Assembly (NCBI GenBank): GCA_001449105.1
Contig: LNIY01000098.1
Coordinates: 1 to 39,363, forward strand
From: Caulobacter vibrioides
GTDB taxonomy: Bacteria; Pseudomonadota; Alphaproteobacteria; Caulobacterales; Caulobacteraceae
Direction of reading: 5' to 3'
Length of the DNA: 39,363 nt
The notes beneath the pieces are model-generated. The model had not been told where the DNA came from. It saw nothing but the letters and a program-made list of their open reading frames with translations, and searched no databases. Positions 9,043-21,722 of the stretch are shown here, piece after piece. Within the stretch, counting starts at the first letter, position 1. The number at the start of each line of letters is the position of its first letter. Made by a program: the position numbers and the translations under genes.

Positions 9043-10494
9043 TCAGCTATTGGCCCGCGCGATCAGCGCCGTCGTGCTCTGCCCGGCCTTCAGGTCCGCC
9101 AGCACCACGCGGCCGCCATTGGCCAGCACCACGTCCGAACCGACCACGGTCTCGACCGTGTAGTCGGCGCCCTTGACCAGCACGTCGGGCTTGATGGCGG
9201 TGATCAGTTCCAGCGGGGTGTCCTCGTCGAACAGGGTGACGAGGTCGACGGCCGACAGCGAGGCCAGGACGGCGGCGCGGGCGTCTTCCTTCTGCACCGG
9301 GCGGGTCGGGCCCTTCAGGCGCTGGACCGAGGCGTCGGTATTCAGGCCCAGCACCAGGCGGTCGCAGGCGGCTTTCGCTTGCGCCAGAAGCGAGACGTGG
9401 CCGGGGTGCAGCAAATCAAAGCAGCCGTTGGTGAAGCCCACCGACAGGCCGCGCGCCCGCCAGCCGGCGACGATCTCCAGCATGCGGGCGCGGGCGGCGA
9501 TCTTCTCCTGGCCGGGATCGCCGTGAGCGCCGGCCAGCACGGCCTTCAGCTCGGCGGCGGTGACCACGTCGGTGCCGAGCTTGGCGACCACCAGGCCGGC
9601 GGCGGCGTTGGCCAGGCGCGCGGCGGCGGGCAGGTCGGCGCCGGCGGCCAGCGACAGGGCCAGGGTGGCGGCCACGGTGTCGCCGGCGCCCGAGACGTCG
9701 AACACCTCCAGCGCGCTGGCCGGCAGGTGGACGTGGGCCGCGCCGCGCTGCGACAGGGTCATGCCGGCCGCGCCGCGGGTGACCAGGGCGGCGGAAAGGT
9801 TGGGGGCGGCGGCCAGGATCGCCTCGCCGGCGGCCTCGGCGGCCTCGTCGTCGGCGCCGGCGACGCCCGTGGCCTCGGCGGCCTCGCGACGGTTGGGCTT
9901 GATCACCGTGGCGCCGTCGTAGCGCGACAGGTCGCGGCTCTTGGGGTCGACGATCACCGGCTTGCCGGCGGCGCGGGCCGCGGCGATGGCGGCGGCCAGC
10001 ACCTGCGGGGTCAGCACGCCCTTGGCGTAGTCCGACAGCACCACGACGTCGGCGCTCGCCAGAGCCTTCTCGAAGGCGCCCAGCACCAGGGCCTGGTCGG
10101 CCGGGTGGCGGTCCTCGCGATCGGCGCGCAGCATCTGGTGCGAGGCGGCGACGTAGCGGGTCTTTTCGGTGGTGCGGCGGCTGGGGTCGATCGCCAGGGC
10201 GCTGTCCAGGCCCGGCTCGCGCTCGACCAGCGCCTGCACGGCGCGGCCGGCGGCGTCGTCGCCGATCAGTCCGGCCAGCACGGCCCGGCCGCCCAGGGCG
10301 GCGACGTTGCGGGCCACGTTGCCGGCCCCGCCCAGCATGGTGGATTCCCGCTCGATGGCGATCACCGCCACCGGCGCCTCGGGCGAGATGCGGTCGACCG
10401 CGCCATAGACGAACCGGTCGAGCATGACGTCGCCCAGCACCAGCACGGTCTTGCCGGAAAAGGCGTCGGGCAGGCGGGCCAGGGTGTCGTCCAT
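9043..10494 (-). CDS. hldE: Bifunctional heptose-7-phosphate kinase / ADP-heptose synthase
   Basis: The 483-residue protein joins two activities of ADP-heptose synthesis for the LPS inner core. Residues 1-320 are a PfkB-family kinase making heptose-1,7-bisphosphate, with VLGDVMLDRFVYG, GGAGNVARN, IVDPKSRDLSRY and the DVSGAGDT anion hole at 266-273 (catalytic Asp272). Residues 350-483 are a nucleotidyltransferase, with SVGFTNGCFDLLHPGHVSLL carrying the HxGH motif and LKGPTRPVQKEDARA. ATG 10494 is chosen because it gives the usual family length (E. coli 477). An ATG at 10539 would add 15 atypical residues; neither has a clear ribosome binding site. The partner epimerase and phosphatase genes are not in the window. 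Confidence 0.93.
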   Translation of the reverse strand: MDDTLARLPDAFSGKTVLVLGDVMLDRFVYGAVDRISPEAPVAVIAIERESTMLGGAGNVARNVAALGGRAVLAGLIGDDAAGRAVQALVEREPGLDSALAIDPSRRTTEKTRYVAASHQMLRADREDRHPADQALVLGAFEKALASADVVVLSDYAKGVLTPQVLAAAIAAARAAGKPVIVDPKSRDLSRYDGATVIKPNRREAAEATGVAGADDEAAEAAGEAILAAAPNLSAALVTRGAAGMTLSQRGAAHVHLPASALEVFDVSGAGDTVAATLALSLAAGADLPAAARLANAAAGLVVAKLGTDVVTAAELKAVLAGAHGDPGQEKIAARARMLEIVAGWRARGLSVGFTNGCFDLLHPGHVSLLAQAKAACDRLVLGLNTDASVQRLKGPTRPVQKEDARAAVLASLSAVDLVTLFDEDTPLELITAIKPDVLVKGADYTVETVVGSDVVLANGGRVVLADLKAGQSTTALIARANS

Positions 10495-10553
10495 GGAAAA
10501 GGGCTCGTCGGTGGGGAGAAGGCCGCTAATTGGGCGCATCGCGGCCGGAGAGC

Positions 10554-10693
10554 AAGACCCTCCCCCTGAAGGGGGAGGTGTCGGCGAAGCCGACGGAGGG
10601 GGATGTGTCTGCTGAAATCGGCGCTGCTGGAAGGCGGAGGTCTCTTCCCCCTCCGGCCCTCCGGGCCACCTCCCCCTTCAGGGGGAGGGTCTT
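10554..10693. repeat. Dispersed inverted-repeat element between CDF gene and hldE
   Basis: The left arm starts AAGACCCTCCCCCTGAAGGG and ends CGGAGGGGGA (10554-10603). The right arm starts TCCCCCTCCG (10646) and ends CAGGGGGAGGGTCTT (10693). The arms are near-perfect reverse complements except for an inner variable loop (TCGGCGAAGCCGA versus GGCCCTCCGGGCC), which is itself self-complementary in each arm. The same right-arm pattern is at 39269-39307. With a T5 run at 10692-10696 on the plus strand it could affect transcription, but no gene is transcribed into it on that strand. Confidence 0.8.
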
Positions 10694-10695
10694 TT

Positions 10696-11583
10696 TCATG
10701 CCCGCGGATCGGGATGCAGCAGCACGTCGGCCGTGGGGAAGGCCGTCCTCACCCGGTCCTCGGCCGCGCTCATGATCGCGTGGGCCTCCGCCAGGCTCTG
10801 CCCGGCGGCGAGATCCATGTGGCCCTGGACGTGGATGTGCGGACCGGCCGCGCGGGTGCGCAGCTGGTGGACGCCGCCGATGCGGGGGTCGTCGACCAGC
10901 AGGGCCAGGATCTGTTCGCGCTCCTGCACCGGCAGTTCGTGGTCCATCAGCTGGTCGGCGGCCTGGCGGAGCACCCCGACCGCGCCCCACAGCAGCCAGG
11001 CGGCGACCATCAGGCCGGCGGCGGCGTCCACCCACGTCCAGCCCAGCAGGGCGACAGCCGCGAGACCGACCAGCGTGACGGCGTTGGAGGCGAGGTCGGC
11101 GGCGTAGTGGGCGTGGTCGCCGGCCACGGCCACCGAGCGCGTCCTGGCCATCACGGCGGCCTGGGCGCGGATCAGGGCCAGGGTCAGGGCGATCGAGACG
11201 ACCATCACGCCTACGCCCCAGAGGCCGTGCTCGACGGGCTTGGGATGCAGCAGGCCGCCGATCGCCTCGCGCCCGATCAGCGCCGCCGAGGCGAAGACCA
11301 GGCCCGCCTGGATCAGGCTGGAGAAGGCCTCGGCCTTGCCGTGGCCGAAGCGATGCTCGGCGTCCGGCGGCTCGGCCGCGTAGCGTACGGCGAAGAAGGT
11401 GATCAGCGAGGCGACGAGGTCGAGGCCGGAGTCCGCCAGCGAGGCCAGCATGGCCAGCGAGCCGCTGGCGATCCACGCGCCGCCCTTGATGGCGATCAGG
11501 ATGGCGGCCGTGCCCACCGACAGGGTGGTGATCCGGCGGGTGAGGGCCTGGTGCTCGGCGGCGGAGGCGGCGGGCGCGGTCAT
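10696..11583 (-). CDS. Cation diffusion facilitator metal exporter (FieF/YiiP-like)
   Basis: The 295-residue inner-membrane antiporter exports divalent metals (Zn, Fe or Cd in relatives) in exchange for protons. About six membrane segments lie between residues 20 and 190. The transport site is marked by Asp51-xxx-Asp55 (ADSGLDLVAS) and His159-xxx-Asp163 (HAHYAAD), the DD-HD pattern of YiiP. EHRFGHGKAEAF is the family signature after the second helix. The cytoplasmic C-terminal domain has GVHQLRTRAAGPHIHVQGH and the final HAIMSAAEDRV, typical regulatory metal-binding regions. Its stop is at the border of a repeat element upstream of hldE. The exact metal cannot be told from sequence. Confidence 0.92.
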   Translation of the reverse strand: MTAPAASAAEHQALTRRITTLSVGTAAILIAIKGGAWIASGSLAMLASLADSGLDLVASLITFFAVRYAAEPPDAEHRFGHGKAEAFSSLIQAGLVFASAALIGREAIGGLLHPKPVEHGLWGVGVMVVSIALTLALIRAQAAVMARTRSVAVAGDHAHYAADLASNAVTLVGLAAVALLGWTWVDAAAGLMVAAWLLWGAVGVLRQAADQLMDHELPVQEREQILALLVDDPRIGGVHQLRTRAAGPHIHVQGHMDLAAGQSLAEAHAIMSAAEDRVRTAFPTADVLLHPDPRA

Positions 11584-11621
11584 GCTCCAAGCAGTAGCAC
11601 GACCGCGCCCAAGTTCAGCCC

Positions 11622-14495
11622 CTACTGGCGATAGGTCAGGCGGAAGTAGAAGTAGCGCCCCGGCGCGTCATAGGCGTTGGGGTCGAAGTTGTTCAGGCCG
11701 CAGCTGATGCAGCCCGGCGGGTCCTTGTCGAACAGGTTGTTGACCCCGAAGGCCACCGCGGTGGTCTCGCCCAGGAAGTCGGGCTTCCAGCGCAGCTGGG
11801 CGTCGACATAGGTGCGCGAGGCCAGCTTGGCGTCGGCGGCCTGCGTCTCCTTTACCGACGACAGGTAGCGGGCCGAGGCGCTGGCGCCCCAGCTCTTCCA
11901 GTCCCAGTCGACGGTGAAGGTCGACTTGGTCTTCGGATAGGCCTGGTCGGGGCTGCCGCGCTCGGTGCCCTCGCGCGGGATCTCGGTGAAGCCCGTGGCC
12001 GTCGGCACGATCTCGGTGAACTCCAGCAGGAAGGTCGAGTACGACCGCACCGACAGGCGCCCGAAGCTGTAGTCGGGCGAGGACCACAGCAGGTTCAGGT
12101 CGATGGCCCGGGTCTGGATGCCGCCGATGTTGATCAGCGGGTTGGTGATCGCCGCCACCTGGCCCGAGGCCGTGCGGGTGATGGTCGAGCAGGCCAGGGC
12201 GTCGGCCAGCTCGGCGCAGCGCGACAGCAGGCTTTCGCCAGACAGCGCCTGGATCGCCGAGTCCAGCTCGATGTCGGAATAGGCCAGCTCGATCGAGCCG
12301 CCGCTGGCCCAGCTGGCCTCCTTCAGCGCCTTGGGTTCCCAGACGATGCTGAAGTTCTTGCTCTCGCTGGTCTCGGGCTTGAGCGTGTCGTTGCCGCTGG
12401 TGATCACCGACAGCTGCGGATTGAGCTGCACGTAGGAACCGCCGGCCGGCACGCCGGCGGCGACGCAGTTGGCCCGCACCGTGGCGCTGGCCGGGGTTCC
12501 GCCCGACAGGCCCAGCATGTCCGAGCAGGGGTCGGTGATCTCCTGGTCGAAGCGCGAGGCCGCGCCGTAGAGTTCGCCGATCGACGGCGCCCGGAAGCCC
12601 TGGCCCCAGGAGGCGCGCACCAGCACGTCCTCCGTCGGCCGCCAGTTCAGGCCGGCCTTGTAGATCGAGTCCGAGCCCGAGGTGGAATAGTCGAACCAGC
12701 GCCCGGCGCCCGAGATTTCCAGCCGGTGGATCAGCGGCAGGTCGGCCAGCAGCGGGGCGCGCAGTTCCAGATAGGCCTCGTCGACCTTGATCTCGCCCTT
12801 GGCCGGCTGGGCGGGAATGTCGGCCGACAGGCCGGCGGCGACGATGGCGTCGGGCTGGAAGTAGCCCTTGGTCTCGCGGTGCTCGTATCCGGCGGCGAAA
12901 GCCAGGGGGCCGGCGGGCAGGTCGAACAGGTCGCCGGTCAGGTTGGCGGTGAAGTCGTGCAGCTCCTGCTGGGAGACGTCCTGCTGGGTGAAGCCGACGA
13001 AGGCCAGCATCTCGGGCGTGATCGAGCCGACGCCGCCGAAGATGTTCAGCGGCACGCACGAGCCGGTGCAGCCCGCGACCGGCCCCAGGGCCTGCTGCAC
13101 GCGCTGGGCGTTGAGGTTGCCGGTGAAGCTTTGTTCGGCGTGGTTGCGCGAGGCGGTGTAGCCGACGTCCCAGTACCAGCGGTGCGTTCCCACCGCCCAG
13201 TCGCCCGACAGGGTGGCGTTGACGTTCCAGGTGTCGACTGTCTGGGCGTAGTGGCGCGGCCCGGCCTCGATCATCCGGCGGCCGACGAAGGCGTAGGTGC
13301 CGCTGGTCAGGGTGAAGCCGAACGGGTTGTAGGGGTTGGTGGCGTCGATCGAGACGGTGTCGAGCAGGTTGCCGTTGCCGGCGTCGGGGCCGACGAACAG
13401 CGGGATCGGGGCCGCCTGGTTGGCCGACTTGCGCTGCACGTAGCTGCCGCGCACCTTCAGTTTGACGCTGTCGGTGAAGTCGTGGGTCACCGCGCCGAAC
13501 AGGCTGACCCGCTCGGACGGGGTGACGATGTAGTTGTAGGGCTGGAAGTTGAAGCGGTCGGCGTCGCCGGCGAAGTTGCGGAAGCTGCTGCCCGCGCCGG
13601 TGGGATCCAGCGGCGTGTAGGTCGGCCGCACCCCGGCCGCCAGGGCCGCCTTCAGGGTCAGGTCCATGTCGCGGCCGGTGTTGGGGTCGCTGACGATGAA
13701 CCGGCCCAGCGGCGTGCCCGACGAGCAGCCGCCCGACAGGCACGAGGTCCCGTAGGGGCTGGGATACAGCGAGATGTCGCGGTCGGCCGACAGCACGCTC
13801 TTCTGCTTGAAGTAGCCGCCGCCGACCACGATGCTGGTCTTGCCCTCCGAGGCCCCCCACGAGACGTTGTAGTCCTGCGAGAAGCCGTCGCCCTCGCCGT
13901 AGCCGCCCACCTGGGCCGACAGTTCCAGGCCCTGCTGGCGGTCGCGGGTGATGATGTTGATGACCCCGGCGATGGCGTCCGAACCGTAGATCGGCGAGGC
14001 GCCTTCCTGCAGGATCTCGACGTTGCGGATCATGGCGCTGGGGATGGTGTTGAGGTCGACCGCCCCCGGCACGCCCGAGGCCGAGGCCCCGCTGACCCAG
14101 CGCTGGCCGTCGACCAGCACAAGGGCCCGGCGCGAGCCCAGGTAGCGCAGGTCGATCTCGGCCGAGCCGGCGCCCACCCCGCCGCCGTCGGGCGGATTGC
14201 CGAAGTTGCCGGAGTTGTTGAACTTGGAATTGAGGCCGCCGCCGGCGGCCGGCACGCGCTGCAGTACGTCGACGATCGAGGTCAGGCCGGTCTTGGCGAT
14301 CGCCTCCTGGTCGATCTGGAAGACGGTCTGGGTCTTGTCGAGCGGGCTGACGCGGATGCGCGAGCCGGTGACCACGACGCCTTCGACATCGGTACCAGCG
14401 GGGGTATCTGCCGGCGTCTGGGCGTGGGCCGCCAGCGGCGCGGCCGCGACGGTGGTCAGAAATAGCGAAAGAAGTCCTTGGCCGATGCGGTTCAT
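11622..14495 (-). CDS. TonB-dependent outer-membrane receptor
   Basis: The 957-residue protein begins with a signal peptide ([20 protein letters not shown], cleavage after AHAQ). The plug domain spans about residues 35-180: VVTGSRIR, the TonB-box-proximal region, then [14 protein letters not shown] and [18 protein letters not shown]. The rest is a 22-strand beta-barrel ending in an aromatic-rich strand ([10 protein letters not shown]). It imports a TonB/ExbBD-energised substrate. The Cys-rich loops and [13 protein letters not shown] plug resemble the large Caulobacter and Xanthomonas receptor class implicated in plant-derived carbohydrates or other nutrients rather than classic siderophore receptors, but this is inference. 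No transport or catabolic partner lies nearby. The start has a good AAGAGGGA ribosome binding site. Confidence 0.93.
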   Translation of the reverse strand: MNRIGQGLLSLFLTTVAAAPLAAHAQTPADTPAGTDVEGVVVTGSRIRVSPLDKTQTVFQIDQEAIAKTGLTSIVDVLQRVPAAGGGLNSKFNNSGNFGNPPDGGGVGAGSAEIDLRYLGSRRALVLVDGQRWVSGASASGVPGAVDLNTIPSAMIRNVEILQEGASPIYGSDAIAGVINIITRDRQQGLELSAQVGGYGEGDGFSQDYNVSWGASEGKTSIVVGGGYFKQKSVLSADRDISLYPSPYGTSCLSGGCSSGTPLGRFIVSDPNTGRDMDLTLKAALAAGVRPTYTPLDPTGAGSSFRNFAGDADRFNFQPYNYIVTPSERVSLFGAVTHDFTDSVKLKVRGSYVQRKSANQAAPIPLFVGPDAGNGNLLDTVSIDATNPYNPFGFTLTSGTYAFVGRRMIEAGPRHYAQTVDTWNVNATLSGDWAVGTHRWYWDVGYTASRNHAEQSFTGNLNAQRVQQALGPVAGCTGSCVPLNIFGGVGSITPEMLAFVGFTQQDVSQQELHDFTANLTGDLFDLPAGPLAFAAGYEHRETKGYFQPDAIVAAGLSADIPAQPAKGEIKVDEAYLELRAPLLADLPLIHRLEISGAGRWFDYSTSGSDSIYKAGLNWRPTEDVLVRASWGQGFRAPSIGELYGAASRFDQEITDPCSDMLGLSGGTPASATVRANCVAAGVPAGGSYVQLNPQLSVITSGNDTLKPETSESKNFSIVWEPKALKEASWASGGSIELAYSDIELDSAIQALSGESLLSRCAELADALACSTITRTASGQVAAITNPLINIGGIQTRAIDLNLLWSSPDYSFGRLSVRSYSTFLLEFTEIVPTATGFTEIPREGTERGSPDQAYPKTKSTFTVDWDWKSWGASASARYLSSVKETQAADAKLASRTYVDAQLRWKPDFLGETTAVAFGVNNLFDKDPPGCISCGLNNFDPNAYDAPGRYFYFRLTYRQ

Positions 14496-14580
14496 GCCGT
14501 CCCTCTTGCTGCGATATCCGTATGGTCAAGGTTGAACTACGGATTCGCTCGCGCTGAAGGTGAATCGGCGGTCAAAAATG

Positions 14581-14602
14581 TGTCAAGTTCGTCGAACGAC
14601 GA
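14581..14602 (-). promoter_or_regulatory. Candidate -35 box and adjacent dyad upstream of the TonB receptor
   Basis: Read on the minus strand, TTGACA lies at 14586-14581. Immediately upstream of it is TCGTCG-N2-CGACGA (14589-14602), 6-bp arms around two bases. The arrangement, about 90 bp upstream of the receptor start, suits a regulator binding next to a sigma-70-type -35. No clear -10 can be assigned. Confidence 0.3.
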
Positions 14603-14666
14603 TACGTGCTTTCGCCCCCATGTGTGTCTTTCGCAACATTCTTGCGCACCGGCGGGGCAGCGGCAG

Positions 14667-15761
14667 TCAGGCCGCCGCCCTGGGGCGCGGACCCACATAG
14701 ACCGACTGCGGACGAATGAGCTTGCCGCCGGCCTGCTGCTCGCGGGCGTGGGCGATCCAGCCCGCCGTGCGGCCGGCGGCGAACACACAGGTGAAGGCCT
14801 CGGGCGGCAGGCCCAGGGCCTCCAGCAGGAGAGCGGTGTAGAACTCGACATTGGTCTCCAGCGGCCGGTCGGGCTTGCGCCGGCGCAGGATGTCGAGCGC
14901 CGCGCGCTCCACCGCTTCGGCCAGGGCGAGGCGGCCGGGCAGGGCGCCCGCGCTTCTGGAAAGCCTCGCCAAGGCCGCCTTCAGGGCGTCGGCGCGTGGG
15001 TCGCGGACGCGATAGATGCGGTGGCCAAAGCCCATCAGCCGCTCGCCGGCGTCCAGCGCCGCCTCCAGCCAGGGTACGGCGTTGCCGGCCGTGCCGATGG
15101 CGTCGAGCATGTCGATCACCGGTCCGGGCGCGCCGCCGTGCAGCGGACCCTTCAGCGTCGACAGCCCCGCCAGCACCGCCGAGCCCAGGCCCGCGCGGGT
15201 CGAGGCCGCCACCCTTGCCGCGAAGGTCGAGGCGTTGAGGCCGTGGTCGCAGACGGTGACCAGATAGGCGTCCAGCGCCCGGGCCTCGCCCTCGGTCGGC
15301 GCCGCGCCCCTGATCATCCGCAGGAAATCGGCGGCGTGGGGCAGGGCGGGATCGGGCGCGAGCGTCTCCAGGCCCCGGCGGCGGCGCAAGGTCGCGGCGG
15401 TGAACACGGCGGGGGCGGCGACCAGGGCCAGGGCGTCGGCAAGGCCGTCGCCGTCGGGCAGGCGGGCCAGCAGGGCGCGCATGGCGTCGTAGGGATCGCG
15501 GGCGGCCAGGGCGTCGTCCAGCGCGACGACCTCCTGGAAGGCCCGCGCCCGGGCCTGGCCCAGGGCCGGGGCCAGGTCGGTCGGCAGGTTGTCGAAGAAG
15601 CCGTCGAACAGCAGGTGGGCGGCGTCCTCAAAGCGGGCGCGGCCGGCCAGGTCCTCGACGGCCCAGCCGCGGATGGTCAGGCGGCCGGCCTGGCCGTCGA
15701 CGTCGGAAAGCACGGTGGCGGCGGCGATGACGCCTTCGAGGCCGGCGGAAACTTGGACCAT
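14667..15761 (-). CDS. Citrate synthase homologue with Glu at the catalytic Asp position
   Basis: The 364-residue protein covers the whole short-form citrate synthase fold (about 370 residues). It has CDHGLNASTFAARVAAST (His173), GPLHGGAPGPVIDML (His208, equivalent to E. coli His264), MGFGHRIYRVRDPRADAL (His247, equivalent to His305) and GRTAGWIAHAREQ near the C-terminus. The acidic catalytic residue, normally Asp in N-V-D-F-Y, is Glu306 (NVEFY). It may condense acetyl-CoA with oxaloacetate or another 2-oxoacid (methylcitrate synthase is an alternative), or may have changed function. A strong AAAGGAGA ribosome binding site precedes ATG 15761. It diverges across 76 bp from a DNA-binding citrate synthase fusion. 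Caulobacter has paralogues beside its main TCA citrate synthase; which one this is cannot be decided here. Confidence 0.88.
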   Translation of the reverse strand: MVQVSAGLEGVIAAATVLSDVDGQAGRLTIRGWAVEDLAGRARFEDAAHLLFDGFFDNLPTDLAPALGQARARAFQEVVALDDALAARDPYDAMRALLARLPDGDGLADALALVAAPAVFTAATLRRRRGLETLAPDPALPHAADFLRMIRGAAPTEGEARALDAYLVTVCDHGLNASTFAARVAASTRAGLGSAVLAGLSTLKGPLHGGAPGPVIDMLDAIGTAGNAVPWLEAALDAGERLMGFGHRIYRVRDPRADALKAALARLSRSAGALPGRLALAEAVERAALDILRRRKPDRPLETNVEFYTALLLEALGLPPEAFTCVFAAGRTAGWIAHAREQQAGGKLIRPQSVYVGPRPRAAA

Positions 15762-15802
15762 GACTGAGGTCTCCTTTCGCCGCTGATCTTGGTCCGAGCG
15801 CC

Positions 15803-15832
15803 TTGATCGTCAATCTTGATCAATATAATCAA
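15803..15832 (+). promoter_or_regulatory. Promoter with overlapping TTGAT operator repeats
   Basis: The AT-rich centre of the 76-bp gap between the divergent citrate synthase genes contains TTGATCGTCAA (15803-15813) and TTGATCAATATAATCAA (15816-15832), both dyads built on TTGAT/ATCAA or TTGA/TCAA. A perfect TATAAT -10 box is at 15824-15829. A TTGATC -35-like hexamer is at 15803-15808, with a 15-base spacer that is slightly short. The expected transcription start (about 15836) is within two bases of the ATG at 15838, so the plus-strand mRNA would be essentially leaderless. A regulator on these repeats would block RNA polymerase, plausibly the fusion protein's own DNA-binding domain. Confidence 0.55.
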
Positions 15833-15837
15833 TGTGA

Positions 15838-16977
15838 ATGGCTGACGATTGGCTCGATGCGGACCAGGCGATGGCGCGGCTCGGCGTGCGCCCCCAGACG
15901 CTGTACGCCTATGTCAGCCGGGGCCGGATCGAGGCCCACGCCCACCCTGCGGATCCGCGCCGCAGCCTCTATCGCGCCTCCGACGTGGCGGCGCTGGCCA
16001 AGCGCAAAGCCAGGGGCCGCAAGGCCGCCGACGTCGCCGCCGAGGCCATCGCCTGGGGCGAGCCAGTGCTGGCCTCGGCCATCACCACCGTGCGGGCGGG
16101 GCGTCTCTGGTATCGCGGCCGCGACGCCGCCGAACTGGCGCGCACGGAGAGCTTCGAGGCCGTCGGCCGCCTGCTGCGCGACGATGGGGCCGAGGCTGCC
16201 ATGCCCACCCATGCGCCCAGCGACGCCCCGACCATCCGCGCCCGGCTGTTCGCCGATCTCGCCGCCCGGGCCGGCGAGGACCGTCCGGCCCGGGGCCGTG
16301 CGCCGCTGATGCTGGCCCAGGAGGCCGCCGGGCTGCTCGATCTGGTCGCCGACGCCGTCGCCGGGGTGGCGAAAGAGGGGCTGATCCACCAGCGCCTGGC
16401 CGCCGCCTGGGGGCTGGACGCGATCGGCGGCGACCTGGTGCGGCGAGCCCTGGTGCTGCTGGCCGACCACGAGCTCAACGCCTCCACCTTCGCCGCGCGG
16501 GTGGCGGCCTCGACCGGGGCGTCGCTCTCGGCTTCGGCGCTGGCGGGCCTCTCGGCCCTGTCGGGACCGCTGCACGGCGGCATGGCCGCCCGCGTCGAGG
16601 CCCTTGCTCGCGAAGCCAAGCGGGAAGGCGCCGAGGCCGCCGTCGCCGTGCGCCTGGACCAGGGCGCGCCGCTGCCGGGTTTTGGCCATCCGCTGTATCC
16701 GGACGGCGATCCGCGCGGGGCGGCGCTGCTGGCGGCGTTCGAGCCCGCGCCCGACATGGCCGCCCTGCACGCGGCGGTGGTCGCCGCCACCGGCCAGGCG
16801 CCGAACATCGACTTTGCCCTGGTCGCCCTGGCCCGCACCCTGAAGCTGCCCGACGACGCCCCCTTCGCTCTGTTCGCCGTGGGGCGCACGGCGGGCTGGC
16901 TGGCCCATGCGCTGGAGCAGTCGAGGACCGGCCGGCTGATCCGTCCGAGGGCGCGCTATGTGGGGCCGGAGGAGTGA
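15838..16977 (+). CDS. Citrate synthase family protein with N-terminal helix-turn-helix domain
   Basis: Residues 1-60 of the 379-residue protein resemble a MerR/excisionase-type winged helix: DADQAMARLGVRPQTLYAYV, then SRGRIEAHAHPADPRRSLYR and ASDVAALAKRKARGRK. Residues of about 80-379 are a citrate synthase body keeping His211 (DHELNAST), His246 (GPLHGGMAARV), His284 (GFGHPLYPDGDPR), Asp325 (PNIDFAL) and the GRTAGWLAHALEQ arginine block. The catalytic His-His-Asp set therefore looks complete. The body is shorter than in the divergent partner, mainly between the His284 and Asp325 blocks. It may be an enzyme, a metabolite-sensing repressor, or both. ATG 15838 has no Shine-Dalgarno sequence and a TATAAT box 8 bases upstream, implying a leaderless transcript. 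A compact inverted repeat just after the stop could terminate transcription. Confidence 0.88.
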   Translation: MADDWLDADQAMARLGVRPQTLYAYVSRGRIEAHAHPADPRRSLYRASDVAALAKRKARGRKAADVAAEAIAWGEPVLASAITTVRAGRLWYRGRDAAELARTESFEAVGRLLRDDGAEAAMPTHAPSDAPTIRARLFADLAARAGEDRPARGRAPLMLAQEAAGLLDLVADAVAGVAKEGLIHQRLAAAWGLDAIGGDLVRRALVLLADHELNASTFAARVAASTGASLSASALAGLSALSGPLHGGMAARVEALAREAKREGAEAAVAVRLDQGAPLPGFGHPLYPDGDPRGAALLAAFEPAPDMAALHAAVVAATGQAPNIDFALVALARTLKLPDDAPFALFAVGRTAGWLAHALEQSRTGRLIRPRARYVGPEE

Positions 16978-16987
16978 TCCTACCCCC

Positions 16988-17021
16988 CCGTAAAATCCCC
17001 GCTTTCGCGGGGATTTTACGG
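16988..17021. repeat. Compact palindrome related to the 8874-8973 element
   Basis: CCGTAAAATCCCCGC and GCGGGGATTTTACGG, perfect 15-bp arms, are joined by TTTC. The arms are identical to the outer ends of the long inverted repeat at 8874-8973, as if the central part had been lost. It lies 10 bp after the stop of the DNA-binding citrate synthase and may act as its transcript end. Confidence 0.8.
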
Positions 17022-17070
17022 AGAAGGCCAAGCCCGAGCCTCTCCCGGCAAGCATCAGCGAAACAACAAA

Positions 17071-17098
17071 GGGGAGCGCTCGGGCCGGAGCGCTCCCC
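17071..17098 (-). terminator. Intrinsic terminator of gltB
   Basis: GGGGAGCGCTC and GAGCGCTCCCC form perfect 11-bp arms around a 6-base loop. On the minus strand the hairpin is followed by TTTGTTGTTTCG, a T-rich tract. It is about 80 bp past the gltB stop at 17180. Confidence 0.75.
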
Positions 17099-17179
17099 TC
17101 GTCGTGCGGCGGGCTGGGAGGCGCGCCGCGCGGCCGTCGCCCCGGAAGAAGGCGACGGATCTCGTTGCGGGCGAGCCCC

Positions 17180-21703
<4,524 letters not shown>

Positions 21704-21722
21704 GGTCCTGGGCTCCTCTTTC

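Noticed and set aside
8795..9163. A 122-codon plus-strand frame in the repeat region
   Set aside because: It is built from the inverted repeats and runs into hldE antisense; no domain or ribosome binding site.
12726..14465. A 579-codon antisense frame in the TonB receptor
   Set aside because: Low-complexity Val/Gly/Ala/Asp composition typical of antisense shadows; no ribosome binding site or domain.
11668..14529. A 953-codon frame on the same strand as the TonB receptor
   Set aside because: It is the shifted frame of the receptor gene; the translation is Arg/Pro/Gly-rich and lacks recognisable domains, whereas the chosen frame has signal peptide, plug and barrel.
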